Source of the DNA: an uncultured Ulvibacter sp.
GTDB lineage: Bacteria; Bacteroidota; Bacteroidia; Flavobacteriales; Flavobacteriaceae
Assembly: GCA_913063405.1 (NCBI GenBank)
Contig: CAJXZB010000002.1
Coordinates: 62,001 to 126,000 of the forward strand
Direction: 5' to 3'
DNA: 64,000 nucleotides
In this document: one piece after another, positions 26,540-35,648 of the stretch
How the letters are laid out: each line of letters opens with the position of its first letter
How positions within the stretch are numbered: position 1 is the stretch's first letter
Made by a program: the position numbers and the translations under genes
The notes under the pieces: generated by a model
What the model saw: the letters and a program-made list of their open reading frames with translations, nothing else
Told to the model about the DNA's origin: nothing
The model's database searches: none

Positions 26540-26950
26540 ATGTATCCACCAGAATTAGTTAAACCAATGCGTGAAGACCTTACAAACATAGGTTTCACAG
26601 AGTTACATACAGCAGAAGACGTAAATAGTGCCCTAAGCAAAGAAGGAACTACTCTTGTAGTAGTGAATTCTGTTTGTGGTTGTGCCGCGGCAAATGCTCG
26701 CCCAGGAGCTCGTATGTCTTTACAAAATGCGAAAACACCAGATAATTTAGTAACCGTATTCGCAGGTGTTGATCGCGAAGCAGTTGATGCTGCCCGGGCA
26801 CAAATGATTCCGTTTCCTCCAAGTTCTCCGTCAATGGCGTTGTTTAAAAATGGAGAATTGGTTCATATGCTGGAACGTCATCATATTGAAGGACGTCAAG
26901 TAGATATGATTGCAGATAACTTAAAAGGAGCATTTGACGAATTTTGTTAA
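26540..26950 (+). CDS. BrxA/BrxB family bacilliredoxin
   Basis: A 136-residue thioredoxin-fold protein of the YphP/YqiW (DUF1094) family, which removes low-molecular-weight thiols such as bacillithiol from proteins. The active-site motif is VNSVCGCAAANARPGA (Cys-Gly-Cys about residues 52-54). The C-terminus HMLERHHIEGRQVDMIA matches the family. It is a single gene with its own promoter repeat and terminator. Its presence suggests bacillithiol use by this organism, as known in other Bacteroidota. Confidence 0.95.
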   Translation: MYPPELVKPMREDLTNIGFTELHTAEDVNSALSKEGTTLVVVNSVCGCAAANARPGARMSLQNAKTPDNLVTVFAGVDREAVDAARAQMIPFPPSSPSMALFKNGELVHMLERHHIEGRQVDMIADNLKGAFDEFC

Positions 26951-26984
26951 GATCTTTTAAGCAAGAAAGCTATAAATAGAACAG

Positions 26985-27016
26985 CCGTTTTCAGTACGTA
27001 TTGAAGACGGTTTTTT
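26985..27016 (+). terminator. Terminator after bacilliredoxin gene
   Basis: Arms CCGTTTTCA and TGAAGACGG (one G-T pair) followed by TTTTTT. It lies 35 bp after the stop at 26950 and directly precedes the plsC promoter box. Confidence 0.8.
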
Positions 27017-27030
27017 ATATTTGACCCTTT

Positions 27031-27774
27031 ATGAAACAATTCTCCCGCATACTAAGTTATCCCATCACAGTCCTTTTTTATTTCTGTTTTGGTCTTATCT
27101 TATTAGTGTTTCATCCTTTACAATGGGTTTCTTTCAACTTATTTGGTTATCAAGGACATAAAAAGGTTGTAGATTGTTTTAATTGGTTTATTATACGAAG
27201 TTTACATATTCTAGGGACTACTTTCAAAGTTACTCGTACAAAAGACATTCCTCAAGGAGTTCCACTAATTATCATTTCAAACCATCAAAGTCTCTGGGAC
27301 ATTTCGCCTCTATCATGGTTTTTGAGGAGGAACCATCCTAAATTTGTTTCTAAACAAGAATTGGGCAAAGGTATACCATCTGTTTCCTATAATTTAAATC
27401 ACGGAGGGAGTGTTCTTATTGATCGTAAAAACCCAAGACAGGCCTTAACCGAAATGGTAAAATTTGCAAAATATCTTGTCAAATTTAATAGAAGTGGTGT
27501 AATTTTCCCTGAAGGCACACGAAGTAAAACAGGGAAACTTCGTCCATTTCACCGAACAGGATTGCTTACCTTGTTTAAAAAAGCGCCTGACGCATATATC
27601 CTACCAGTTACTATTAACAACTCGTGGAGACTTCAACGTTATGGTATGTTTCCAATGCCTCTAGGCATTTGTTTAAAATTACACTTTCATCCTGTTGTGA
27701 AAATTTCAGATCACGATCCAGACTTGCTAATCGATTTAGTTGAAAAAACAATTAAATCTAAGGTTGATTCCTAA
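27031..27774 (+). CDS. 1-acyl-sn-glycerol-3-phosphate acyltransferase (PlsC family)
   Basis: A 247-residue inner-membrane acyltransferase making phosphatidic acid. The catalytic motif NHQSLWD (H-x4-D) is at about residues 92-98, and the phosphate-binding motif FPEGTRSKTG at about 166-175. Two N-terminal TM helices. The stop overlaps the next gene by 1 bp. A TATATTTG box (27016-27023) lies only 7 bp before the ATG, so the message may be leaderless. Confidence 0.93.
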   Translation: MKQFSRILSYPITVLFYFCFGLILLVFHPLQWVSFNLFGYQGHKKVVDCFNWFIIRSLHILGTTFKVTRTKDIPQGVPLIIISNHQSLWDISPLSWFLRRNHPKFVSKQELGKGIPSVSYNLNHGGSVLIDRKNPRQALTEMVKFAKYLVKFNRSGVIFPEGTRSKTGKLRPFHRTGLLTLFKKAPDAYILPVTINNSWRLQRYGMFPMPLGICLKLHFHPVVKISDHDPDLLIDLVEKTIKSKVDS

Positions 27775-28442
27775 TGAATCCTGAAAACTCTCAAGATCTC
27801 ATAAACAATTGTATCTCTTTTGTGAAAAATGAACTTCTGGGAGCCAAAGGAGGTCACGATTGGTTTCACATTGAACGTGTTTATAGAAATGCACTGTTAA
27901 TTGCTTCAAAAGAAAAAGTAAATCATCTTATTGTAGCTTTGGGTGCGCTTCTTCATGATATTGCCGGTTCGAAACTTCATGGCGGTGACGAAACTGTTGG
28001 GTCCAAAAAAGCTTGTGCTTTTTTAAAAGGCCAAAATCTTTCCGAAGATAGTATCGAACATATTGTAAAAATCATTGAAAATATATCCTTTAAAGGCAGA
28101 AATAAAACTTCACCGTTTACTTCAAAAGAGTTAGATGTCATTCAGGACGCAGATAGGCTAGATGCCCTAGGAGCTATTGGTCTTGCGCGAGCTTTTAACT
28201 ATGGCGGTTTTAAAAATAGAACAATTTACAACCTTGAAATTTAGCCCAATTTGCAAATGACACCTGTCCAATATAAAGCTTCAACAGCGTCCACAATCAA
28301 TCGTTTCTATGAAAAATTGTTGTTGCTAAAAGATAGAATGAATACCAAAACAGGGTACCGTATTGCTGCGGGAAGACACATTTACATGGAAAACTTCCTA
28401 AGCCAGTTTTATGCAGAATGGAACGGTGAAAAAGAAAATTAA
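27774..28442 (+). pseudogene. HD-domain hydrolase interrupted by an in-frame TAG
   Basis: A YedJ-like HD-superfamily phosphohydrolase. The first segment (27774-28244) has the metal motifs GGHDWFHIERVYRNA, LLHDIAGSK and IQDADRLDALGAIG and ends at a TAG (28242-28244). The frame continues unchanged: PNLQMTPVQYKAST, INRFYEKLLLLKDRMNTKTG, and the expected C-terminus FLSQFYAEWNGEK, ending at 28442. Relatives read through this point without a stop (EI-x-PN), so one base change (for example CAG to TAG) explains it. The metal site is in the first part, so some activity could remain. Confidence 0.85.
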
Positions 28443-29506
28443 AACAGTTTCACTTGCGGATCTATAAGTTGTAAATAATGTGAGAAATCCAGATCTGGAA
28501 GTTTCTTCTTTTCTAAGAACCTTTTTTTTGCAAGCGACATTGTAGTTTTTACCTGATCTGCAATCACTCCTTCTCCCCGCATTCTTGTTTTAAATCGGCT
28601 ATCGTTCAAAGTACCCCCATGTGTTTCAGATATCTGGTTGAGAATTCTTTCGGCCTTATCGGGAATCGTTTTTCTCGCCCAATCTGTAAAAATTTCTCCA
28701 ATCTGCCCATTTAAGCGAACCATAGTATAATAAACATCTGAAGCTCCTAACGCTGAAACCTTTTTCACAAGCGGAATAATTTCATGGCTATTCAACGAAG
28801 GAATAATTGGAGCCATCATAACGAAAACTGGCACCTTATTTTCCGAAAGCACCTCAACCACTTTTAATCTATTTTTAATACTTGCCGTTCGTGGTTCTAA
28901 TAGTCGTCTGGTATCTTCAGAAAGGGATGTTATGGAGATATGGACCCTAACTAAATTTAGGGTAGCAAGCTCCTTTAAAATATCCAAATCTCGAAGCACT
29001 AGGGAATTTTTAGTTATAATACCTACTGGATGCTTCCACTTTAACATAATCTGAAGGCATTTTCTTGTAATTTGAAGCTTGCGTTCAATAGGCTGATAGC
29101 AGTCAGTATTACCAGAAAAAACAATTGTTTTAGGGTTCCAACTTTTACTCTTAAGTTGATCTTCTAATAATTCAGGAGCGTTTTTCTTAACTAAAATGTT
29201 TCGCTCAAAATCCAGCCCCGCACCATAACCCCAATACTCATGGGTATTTCTGGCGTAGCAATAAACGCAACCATGTTCGCAACCCTGATATGGGTTTGCA
29301 GAGTACTCCATTCCAACATCTGGACTAGTGACCTTATTCACAAAGGTCTTTGGAAAAACATCAATATACTTGGTTTTATTTTTATCTGCCGTTTCACCTT
29401 CGGCTTCACAAAAATTTAAATATTCATCAAGGATTTCGTGTTGGTGTTCAAAAAAGCGGTTATGGACTTGGCGTTGTGCGCCACGTCCGTTGATAGGTTC
29501 AGACAT
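28439..29506 (-). CDS. PA0069 family radical SAM protein
   Basis: A 355-residue SplB-like radical SAM protein, beginning at the ATG at 29506 (MSEPINGRGAQRQVHNRF), the usual N-terminus. The cluster motif CxxxCxxC is GCEHGCVYCYARN at about 86-98 with the GYGAGLDFE stretch after it. Family members are of unknown substrate; relationship to spore photoproduct lyase suggests nucleic-acid chemistry. It converges on the broken HD gene with a 4-bp overlap. Confidence 0.92.
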   Translation of the reverse strand: MSEPINGRGAQRQVHNRFFEHQHEILDEYLNFCEAEGETADKNKTKYIDVFPKTFVNKVTSPDVGMEYSANPYQGCEHGCVYCYARNTHEYWGYGAGLDFERNILVKKNAPELLEDQLKSKSWNPKTIVFSGNTDCYQPIERKLQITRKCLQIMLKWKHPVGIITKNSLVLRDLDILKELATLNLVRVHISITSLSEDTRRLLEPRTASIKNRLKVVEVLSENKVPVFVMMAPIIPSLNSHEIIPLVKKVSALGASDVYYTMVRLNGQIGEIFTDWARKTIPDKAERILNQISETHGGTLNDSRFKTRMRGEGVIADQVKTTMSLAKKRFLEKKKLPDLDFSHYLQLIDPQVKLF

Positions 29507-29594
29507 AAAAAATAACAATGATAGAAAAGGAGTCAATCAAAGTTATTTATTAATTGGAATATTTCCTATTAATATTGGATTTATTCCGTTTTTA

Positions 29595-30377
29595 TTATAT
29601 TCCTGGAAACTCTGGTTTGCGCTTTTCTAAAAATGCCTGCGTACCTTCCTTAAAATCGGCAGTGCCAAAGCACCTTCCAAACTCAGTAATTTCTGTATCA
29701 TAACCATTCTCGCCATCTTCATATCCTGCATTTATTGAAGCGATTGCCGATGCAATAGCCACCGAAGAATTTCTTGCAATTTTAGTTGCGATCTTCTGCG
29801 TAAAAGGAAGAAGCTCTTCCAAAGTTGTAACATGATTAACTAAGCCGTAAGTCAATGCCGCATTTGCGTCAATCATACCACCTGTCATTATAAGTTCCAT
29901 GGCACGTCCTTTTCCAACTAGTTCTGGCAATCGTTGGGTTCCACCATAGCCAGGAATAACTCCCAAAGAAACTTCTGGCAATCCCATTTTCGCATTGTCG
30001 CTTGCAATTCTAAAATGCGCAGACATAGCCAGCTCTAGACCACCTCCTAAGGCAAAACCATTTATAGCGGCAATAACAGGAGTAGAAAGATTTGCAACAT
30101 AGTCGAATAACATGGCTTGTCCCTGTGCAGCTAACTGTCCTCCTTCTGCAACAGAGAAATTGGCAAACTCACTAATATCTGCCCCAGCAACAAAAGCCTT
30201 CTCTCCACTTCCAGTAATGATAATCACCTTCACATTTGGATCACCATCCACATCCTTAAAAGCTTCATGCAACTCTTGAATAGTTGCCTTGTTCAACGCA
30301 TTTAACTTAGAGGGTCTATTAATTGAAATTGTGACGATGCTATTTTGTTGTTCTGAAAGAATATTTTCGTAGTTCAT
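29595..30377 (-). CDS. Enoyl-CoA hydratase/isomerase family protein
   Basis: A 260-residue crotonase-fold enzyme for fatty-acid beta-oxidation or butanoate metabolism. The oxyanion-hole segments are KAFVAGADISEFA (about 59-71) and ALGGGLELAMSAHFRIA (about 107-123); the catalytic Glu residues are in GGGLELAM and LPEVSLGVIPGYGGTQRL (about 133-150). Length is typical (255-265). It stands alone. Confidence 0.93.
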   Translation of the reverse strand: MNYENILSEQQNSIVTISINRPSKLNALNKATIQELHEAFKDVDGDPNVKVIIITGSGEKAFVAGADISEFANFSVAEGGQLAAQGQAMLFDYVANLSTPVIAAINGFALGGGLELAMSAHFRIASDNAKMGLPEVSLGVIPGYGGTQRLPELVGKGRAMELIMTGGMIDANAALTYGLVNHVTTLEELLPFTQKIATKIARNSSVAIASAIASINAGYEDGENGYDTEITEFGRCFGTADFKEGTQAFLEKRKPEFPGI

Positions 30378-30433
30378 AATTCTCGGGTTGGTTAGGTTAG
30401 TTGGTACTCTTAATGGTAAAATTACAAAAATAC

Positions 30434-31891
30434 TTAGAGCTCTTTCGGGAAGTTTACTGTAAATGTAGTTCCATTTTCTACACTTGAATCCAAAATTATG
30501 GAACCCTTGTAGGTTTCAACAATATTCTTTACCATGGCAAGACCCAAGCCCATTCCGCTAGATTTTGTTGTGAACTTTGGTTCGAACACTTTGTCTTTAT
30601 TCTCTTCGGAAACACCTACGCCATTGTCTTGTACCGAAATAGAAACGGAAGATTCTTCGGCTGTAACATGCACCTCAATTCTAGGTTCTTCAGATTGCTT
30701 TTGTTCAATCGCCTGGATACTATTCTTGATTAGGTTGGTAATCACTCTAATTAATTGGGTACGATCAAACCTTGCGATGATCTCTTTTTCTTCAGAAAAG
30801 AAATAAACAAAATCCTCGTTAAAAATATCTAAAGCCAGTTTTGTAATTTTCACCACATTAAGGGTCTCATCCTTTTGCGCCGGCATCGTAGCATAGGTCG
30901 AAAATGCGGAAGCAATAGAACTCATTGTATCTATTTGCTGAATAATGGTATTACTATACTCGTTCAATTTTTGTTGAATCTCGGGATCATCTGGATCAAA
31001 CTTTCTCTGAAAACTTTGTACCGTTAAACGCATAGGAGTCAAAGGGTTTTTTATCTCATGCGCCACTTGTTTTGCCATTTCGCGCCAAGCCGCTTCTCGT
31101 TCACTCGCCGCTAACTGAGCCGCACTATTTTCAAGCTCGTCTATCATTCCGTTATAAGCACTAACTAAGGTTGAAATCTCTTGGGAAGTATCTGTAATAA
31201 GGATCTTTTTATTCCTTTTGTTGAGTCGTGTTTCGGTAATTTTTTCGGTGATTTCATTCAAGGAACGCGTAATGAATTTTGAAAGAAAGTATGCCAAAAC
31301 AATGGCTATAAGAAGCATAAACAAATACGCCACTCCCAATCTTGTAAGATTCTCTTTCAATTCTTTTTTTATGAACCCATCGTCCTCAATATACGGTAGA
31401 TTAAGAATAGCCAACGGCTTAAAGCTGTTATCATTAATATAGGTATATGAGGACCTGTACTCTTGGCCATCTTCCTCAAATTCTTCGATAAAACTTTTAG
31501 TCGATGAATTTTGCAAACTCCTTAGAGCAGACTGCTTCATTTTGGTATTTGAAGTATCAATAAAAAAAGAAGCCTTGGACGATTTTAAAAGACTTCCATT
31601 CAAGTCGTAAAGATACATTTCGAGGTTGTGAATCGCCTTTAGTTCATAAATCTTCTCCTTAAAGATTAAAGGGATTTTTGACGTTTCAACGGGATACGTA
31701 GTATTCTTTAAAATGAAATCAATGTTCTTCTTAATGTTCTCCTCCTTACGTGTGAGACGTTCCCTGTGGTAGTCTTCCGCTTCTTCCCTGTACTGGTATA
31801 CAGTTACAATGGCGATAAGAATCGATGCTAGAATAACCAACAATAGCATTGATAGAAATATGCGGAATCTAAGAGATTTATGAAAACTCAT
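30434..31891 (-). CDS. Membrane sensor histidine kinase with HAMP domain (NtrY-like)
   Basis: A 485-residue kinase. TM helices at about 10-32 and 185-207 frame an extracytoplasmic sensor region. A HAMP domain follows (FITRSLNEITEKI), then the H box AHEIKNPLTPMRLTVQSFQ (about 277), N box LIKNSIQAIEQ, and G boxes VQDNGVGVSEENKD and GMGLGLAMVKNIVE. The H box and surrounding pattern match NtrY-type kinases. No partner response regulator lies beside it. Confidence 0.93.
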   Translation of the reverse strand: MSFHKSLRFRIFLSMLLLVILASILIAIVTVYQYREEAEDYHRERLTRKEENIKKNIDFILKNTTYPVETSKIPLIFKEKIYELKAIHNLEMYLYDLNGSLLKSSKASFFIDTSNTKMKQSALRSLQNSSTKSFIEEFEEDGQEYRSSYTYINDNSFKPLAILNLPYIEDDGFIKKELKENLTRLGVAYLFMLLIAIVLAYFLSKFITRSLNEITEKITETRLNKRNKKILITDTSQEISTLVSAYNGMIDELENSAAQLAASEREAAWREMAKQVAHEIKNPLTPMRLTVQSFQRKFDPDDPEIQQKLNEYSNTIIQQIDTMSSIASAFSTYATMPAQKDETLNVVKITKLALDIFNEDFVYFFSEEKEIIARFDRTQLIRVITNLIKNSIQAIEQKQSEEPRIEVHVTAEESSVSISVQDNGVGVSEENKDKVFEPKFTTKSSGMGLGLAMVKNIVETYKGSIILDSSVENGTTFTVNFPKEL

Positions 31892-31962
31892 TCACAAGTA
31901 TTTGTTCAGGGAAGGTAGCAATAATTAAACCAAAAAAAAGAGAGTCCCTTTCTAGTATCATT

Positions 31963-32499
31963 TTACTGTTTCTCGCGCAAACGCTTGTAAAACTTATACC
32001 CTAGCATAAGTAAAATTCCAAACAAGATAATGCCAACCACACCATAGATCCAATTCACTGCGTTCTTTAGCACAACCAAAAACACAATCGCAAAAAGCAA
32101 CAAGGTTGCTCCTTCGTTAAATATTCGCATAAAATTAGACGAGTGCTTGACCACATCTTCTTGAAGCTGTTTAAAAATAATATGGCATTTCATATGGTAA
32201 ATGATAAGTAAAACCACAAATCCTAATTTCACCTGCATCCAAGCATCAGTAATGTAAAAAGGGCGTAACACTAATAGCCAAATCGCAAATCCTATTGCCA
32301 ACAGCATTGAAGGCCAGGAAATAATATACCATAGACGCTTTGCCATGATCTTAAACTGATCCCCTAATATCTCCTTATCTGGAGAAGGTTTATGATAAGC
32401 CTCTATCTGATAAACAAAGAGTCTCACAATATAGAACAAGCCCGCAAACCAGGTGATTACAAATATTAAATGAAGAGATTTTATATAGTTGTATTCCAT
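31963..32499 (-). CDS. hemJ: HemJ-type protoporphyrinogen oxidase (CopD/UPF0093)
   Basis: A 178-residue inner-membrane protein with four or five TM helices. The N-terminus YIKSLHLIFVITWFAGLFYIVRLFVY carries the conserved His (about residue 10) of HemJ, and AKRLWYIISWPSM holds the later conserved residues. It oxidises protoporphyrinogen IX to protoporphyrin IX. Near hemH (two genes away) and the hem operon, this role fits; HemG and HemY genes are not seen. Confidence 0.9.
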   Translation of the reverse strand: MEYNYIKSLHLIFVITWFAGLFYIVRLFVYQIEAYHKPSPDKEILGDQFKIMAKRLWYIISWPSMLLAIGFAIWLLVLRPFYITDAWMQVKLGFVVLLIIYHMKCHIIFKQLQEDVVKHSSNFMRIFNEGATLLLFAIVFLVVLKNAVNWIYGVVGIILFGILLMLGYKFYKRLREKQ

Positions 32500-32567
32500 T
32501 ATTTCTTTTCGTCTTCAACAAATAAAATAGTTTAAAAGATCTTTAAAGATACGTATTTCTAAAAAGT

Positions 32568-33944
32568 CTAATGTACCATTTCTCGCACTTCCTTGTTCAA
32601 ATAATAGCCAGTAACAATCGTTGAAAGTACATCTGCAATAGGAAAGGAAATCCAAACACCCCAGACTCCAAAAAACCGTGGAAGAACTAAAACCAGTGGA
32701 ATTAAAAAGAAACCTTGCTTGGTTAAACTCAACAATAAAGCAGGAATCGTCTTCCCAATTGCTTGGAAATAAGACGCCCCTATCAGCTGAACAGCAATAA
32801 CTGGCGTTGCTGCAAAAACCCAACGCAAAGCTGAGGGAGTTCGACTTAATATTTCATTATTGTTCGCCAAGGTTTCAGGGCTTAGTCCTTCTTTATTACT
32901 AATGAAGATGGAAACTATTTCGGAAGGAAATACCATTATCAAAATAAAAATAAACAAGGCCAGTCCGCCTGAATATTTAATGGAGGTATTAATAGACTCT
33001 CTTACACGTTCAAATTTTTCAGCACCAAAGTTATAACCCGCGATTGGTAAAAACCCTTGATTAACGCCAATAACTGGAAAGAGGGCAAACATGAGCATTC
33101 TGCTAATAATTCCGTAGGAAGCTACATCCAAAGCATCTCCGTGAACGATAAGAACATTATTTAGTAAAATAACCAACACGCTTATCACTGCCTGACGAGC
33201 AAGCGTCACCGAACTCAAACTACTTATCTCACTTACGATCTTTAGTTTAAGTTTAAATGAATTTAAGGTAAGTCGTAATTCGCTTTTTGCTACAAAAAAC
33301 CAAAGAATAAAAACAAAGCAAATTCCATAACTAATAAATGTTGCCCAGGCCGCCCCTTCCATTCCATAGTCAAGAACATTAATAAGGATATAATCCATAA
33401 AAATATTCCCGATGGCCGGTAACATCATCGCATACATAGCAAATTTTGGCTTGCCTTCTGCCCGAATGACACTATTCCCCATCATACACATCGATAGCAT
33501 TACTATACCGTACATGACGATGCGATAATAAATAAGCGCTAGATCTTTGAAAGAATCATCAGCGCCAAAAAATTCGATCAAATAATCCTGAAAAACAAGC
33601 CCTAGAACAGCTAATAGTCCTGAAGTTAAAAAGGTAAGTGTCACCTGATTTCCAAAAACCTGAAGGGCCTTATTATCGTCCCCAGAGCCCAAAGCTCTCG
33701 ACAAAACAGAACTTCCTCCAATACCAATCGCCAAGCCTATGGCACCAATAAAAAAGGTGACAGGGATTACTACTGTAATTGCAGAAATTGCCAAAGGACC
33801 AATCCATCGACCTACAAAAATTGTGTCGACAATCATATTTAATGACATCACCAAAATTCCTATTGAAGCAGGAACAGCCTGTCTTACTAGTAATTTACTG
33901 ATAGGGTCCGTCCCAAGGGTCGTAGACTTTTTTTCGTTAGCCAT
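32568..33944 (-). CDS. MATE family efflux transporter
   Basis: A 458-residue inner-membrane multidrug exporter of the MATE/DinF class with twelve TM helices. The starting pattern TDPISKLLVRQAVPASIGILVMSLNMIVDTIFVG is typical, and the second half repeats the fold. It overlaps the hemH stop by 1 bp, so it is co-transcribed with hemH; export of porphyrins or other by-products is only a guess. Confidence 0.93.
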   Translation of the reverse strand: MANEKKSTTLGTDPISKLLVRQAVPASIGILVMSLNMIVDTIFVGRWIGPLAISAITVVIPVTFFIGAIGLAIGIGGSSVLSRALGSGDDNKALQVFGNQVTLTFLTSGLLAVLGLVFQDYLIEFFGADDSFKDLALIYYRIVMYGIVMLSMCMMGNSVIRAEGKPKFAMYAMMLPAIGNIFMDYILINVLDYGMEGAAWATFISYGICFVFILWFFVAKSELRLTLNSFKLKLKIVSEISSLSSVTLARQAVISVLVILLNNVLIVHGDALDVASYGIISRMLMFALFPVIGVNQGFLPIAGYNFGAEKFERVRESINTSIKYSGGLALFIFILIMVFPSEIVSIFISNKEGLSPETLANNNEILSRTPSALRWVFAATPVIAVQLIGASYFQAIGKTIPALLLSLTKQGFFLIPLVLVLPRFFGVWGVWISFPIADVLSTIVTGYYLNKEVREMVH

Positions 33945-34981
33945 TATGCGATGGCCGTTTTAAGATCTTTTATCTGCCATGCGTCAATCCAATCTGCCAT
34001 TACTCCAGCCCAATCATCACGATCATTAAGACATGGCACAACAGTAAATTCTTTTCCGCCTACCTCATGAAATATTTCTTCCCCCTCCATTGCAATTTCT
34101 TCTAGTGTTTCAAGACAATCACTCACAAAAGCTGGAGTGACAATCGCCATTTTTTTAGTTCCTGACAGTCCCATCCGTTCAATTGTTCGATCGGTATATG
34201 GTTGCAGCCAAGGATCAAACCCAAGACGTGATTGAAAGGACGTAGAATAAGTCCCTTCTTTCAATTTAAGTTTTTCTGCCACTCTTCTTGTAGTATCTAA
34301 ACACTGATGACGATAGCAAAACTGATGTGCTTTAGATGCAGTATCACAACAGACCCTATCAATCTGACAGTGTGATTTTGTTATATCACTTTTTCTAATA
34401 TGTCGCTCTGGCACCCCGTGGTAGCTAAATAACAAATGTTCATAGTCAACGTCCTTCAAGCCTTCAGAAATACTGGCCGACAAGACATCGATATACTCCT
34501 GTTTCTTATAAAACGAAGGTAAAGATGTAATTTCAAGTTGTGGAAAAAACTCCTTTTGTAGTTCCTCTATTTTAACATTGATTGTTTCTGTGGTTGCCAT
34601 TGCAAATTGAGGGTATAATGAAATTACTAAAACATCATTTACGTTTTGATCAACTAATTCCTGCAATCCATTTTGTAAAGTCATACTCCCGTAACGCATT
34701 GCCAAAGCAACGGGTAATGTAACTTTTTCTTGTATTTTTTTCTGAAGCCTTTCAGAAATAACAATAAGAGGAGAGCCTTCTTCCCACCAAATTTTTTGAT
34801 ATGCAGCAGCCGATTTCTTTGGACGTGTATTTAAAATGATACCTCGAACCAATAAAATTCTCGCCCAACGTGGAACATCAATTACTCGAGGATCCATTAA
34901 GAATTCATCAAGATATTTTTTTACATCTTTGGAATTCGTACTGTCCGGTGAACCAAGATTTACTAGGAGAACTCCCTTCAT
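33944..34981 (-). CDS. hemH: Ferrochelatase
   Basis: A 345-residue enzyme that inserts Fe(II) into protoporphyrin IX. Motifs include LLVNLGSPD at the N-terminus, LLFSYHGVPERHIR (catalytic His, about 190) and the C-terminal metal-path segment PAFVSDCLETLEEIAMEG with the conserved Glu. A Cys-rich stretch (CQIDRVCCDTA, FCYRHQC) near 205-230 is present. It is the upstream gene of a hemH-MATE pair on the minus strand. Confidence 0.96.
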   Translation of the reverse strand: MKGVLLVNLGSPDSTNSKDVKKYLDEFLMDPRVIDVPRWARILLVRGIILNTRPKKSAAAYQKIWWEEGSPLIVISERLQKKIQEKVTLPVALAMRYGSMTLQNGLQELVDQNVNDVLVISLYPQFAMATTETINVKIEELQKEFFPQLEITSLPSFYKKQEYIDVLSASISEGLKDVDYEHLLFSYHGVPERHIRKSDITKSHCQIDRVCCDTASKAHQFCYRHQCLDTTRRVAEKLKLKEGTYSTSFQSRLGFDPWLQPYTDRTIERMGLSGTKKMAIVTPAFVSDCLETLEEIAMEGEEIFHEVGGKEFTVVPCLNDRDDWAGVMADWIDAWQIKDLKTAIA

Positions 34982-35070
34982 TTTTCAAACAATTTGAAGG
35001 CAAAAATACCGATAATTATACAATAAAATAAGGAAGACAGTAGATTGTCTCTATAACCCAATCGTCAAAC

Positions 35071-35577
35071 TTAACCCTTCTGAAGTTGAATCGTTTTTTC
35101 CTTCCCCTTTTGAGGTTGTTGGATTGGTGCTTTTCCAGGAAAGACTAAACTAGTACTACTATAGGTAGAACCAAAAGTTTCTGCTGCAAGGAAAACCTGA
35201 GAGATAGCATCTTCCATTTGAGTTTCTGAAAGTTCGTTAAGGGGATGAATAAAAACAGCCCACATTACCTCATCGGAAATTGCATATTTGACATCAAGAG
35301 CAGTATGAAAATTCGCCAAAAGGGAATTCAAAATTTCTTCTCCCGAAAGTGTTGAAACTTCTGTAACCGGAGACATGATGCGCATCCTGTTATGATTCTC
35401 ATCTGTAATGCAAATAAGTAACCGACCCCTTATTGAAAAACTCCAATTCCCAGAGTTCCCTTCAACCGAATCGGACATGCGAAAAATAACATTCTCTAAA
35501 ATTTCGTTATTGGTTTCTTGACTAAAGGTTTGAAACGTAAAAAAGAGAAGTGCAACTAATAGGAGTAATTTTTTCAT
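35071..35577 (-). CDS. Secreted protein of unknown function
   Basis: A 168-residue exported protein with a signal peptide (residues 1-19, ends TFSQ). The mature part has a mixed alpha/beta pattern (GRLLICITDENHNRMRIMSPV, EVMWAVFIHPLNELS) resembling small YbjN/secretion-chaperone folds, and a polar Gln/Lys-rich tail. No family recognised with confidence. It lies between hemH and the AraC regulator on the same strand. Confidence 0.6.
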   Translation of the reverse strand: MKKLLLLVALLFFTFQTFSQETNNEILENVIFRMSDSVEGNSGNWSFSIRGRLLICITDENHNRMRIMSPVTEVSTLSGEEILNSLLANFHTALDVKYAISDEVMWAVFIHPLNELSETQMEDAISQVFLAAETFGSTYSSTSLVFPGKAPIQQPQKGKEKTIQLQKG

Positions 35578-35648
35578 AGCAAAAACATCTAAAAGATAGG
35601 TCGTAAATAATTCTTGAAAATTTCAAGAATAGTAATTTTAATCTAACA

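Noticed and set aside
32515-32823. 102-codon minus frame overlapping the MATE gene
   Set aside because: Different frame of the MATE coding sequence; Cys/Phe-rich with no family.
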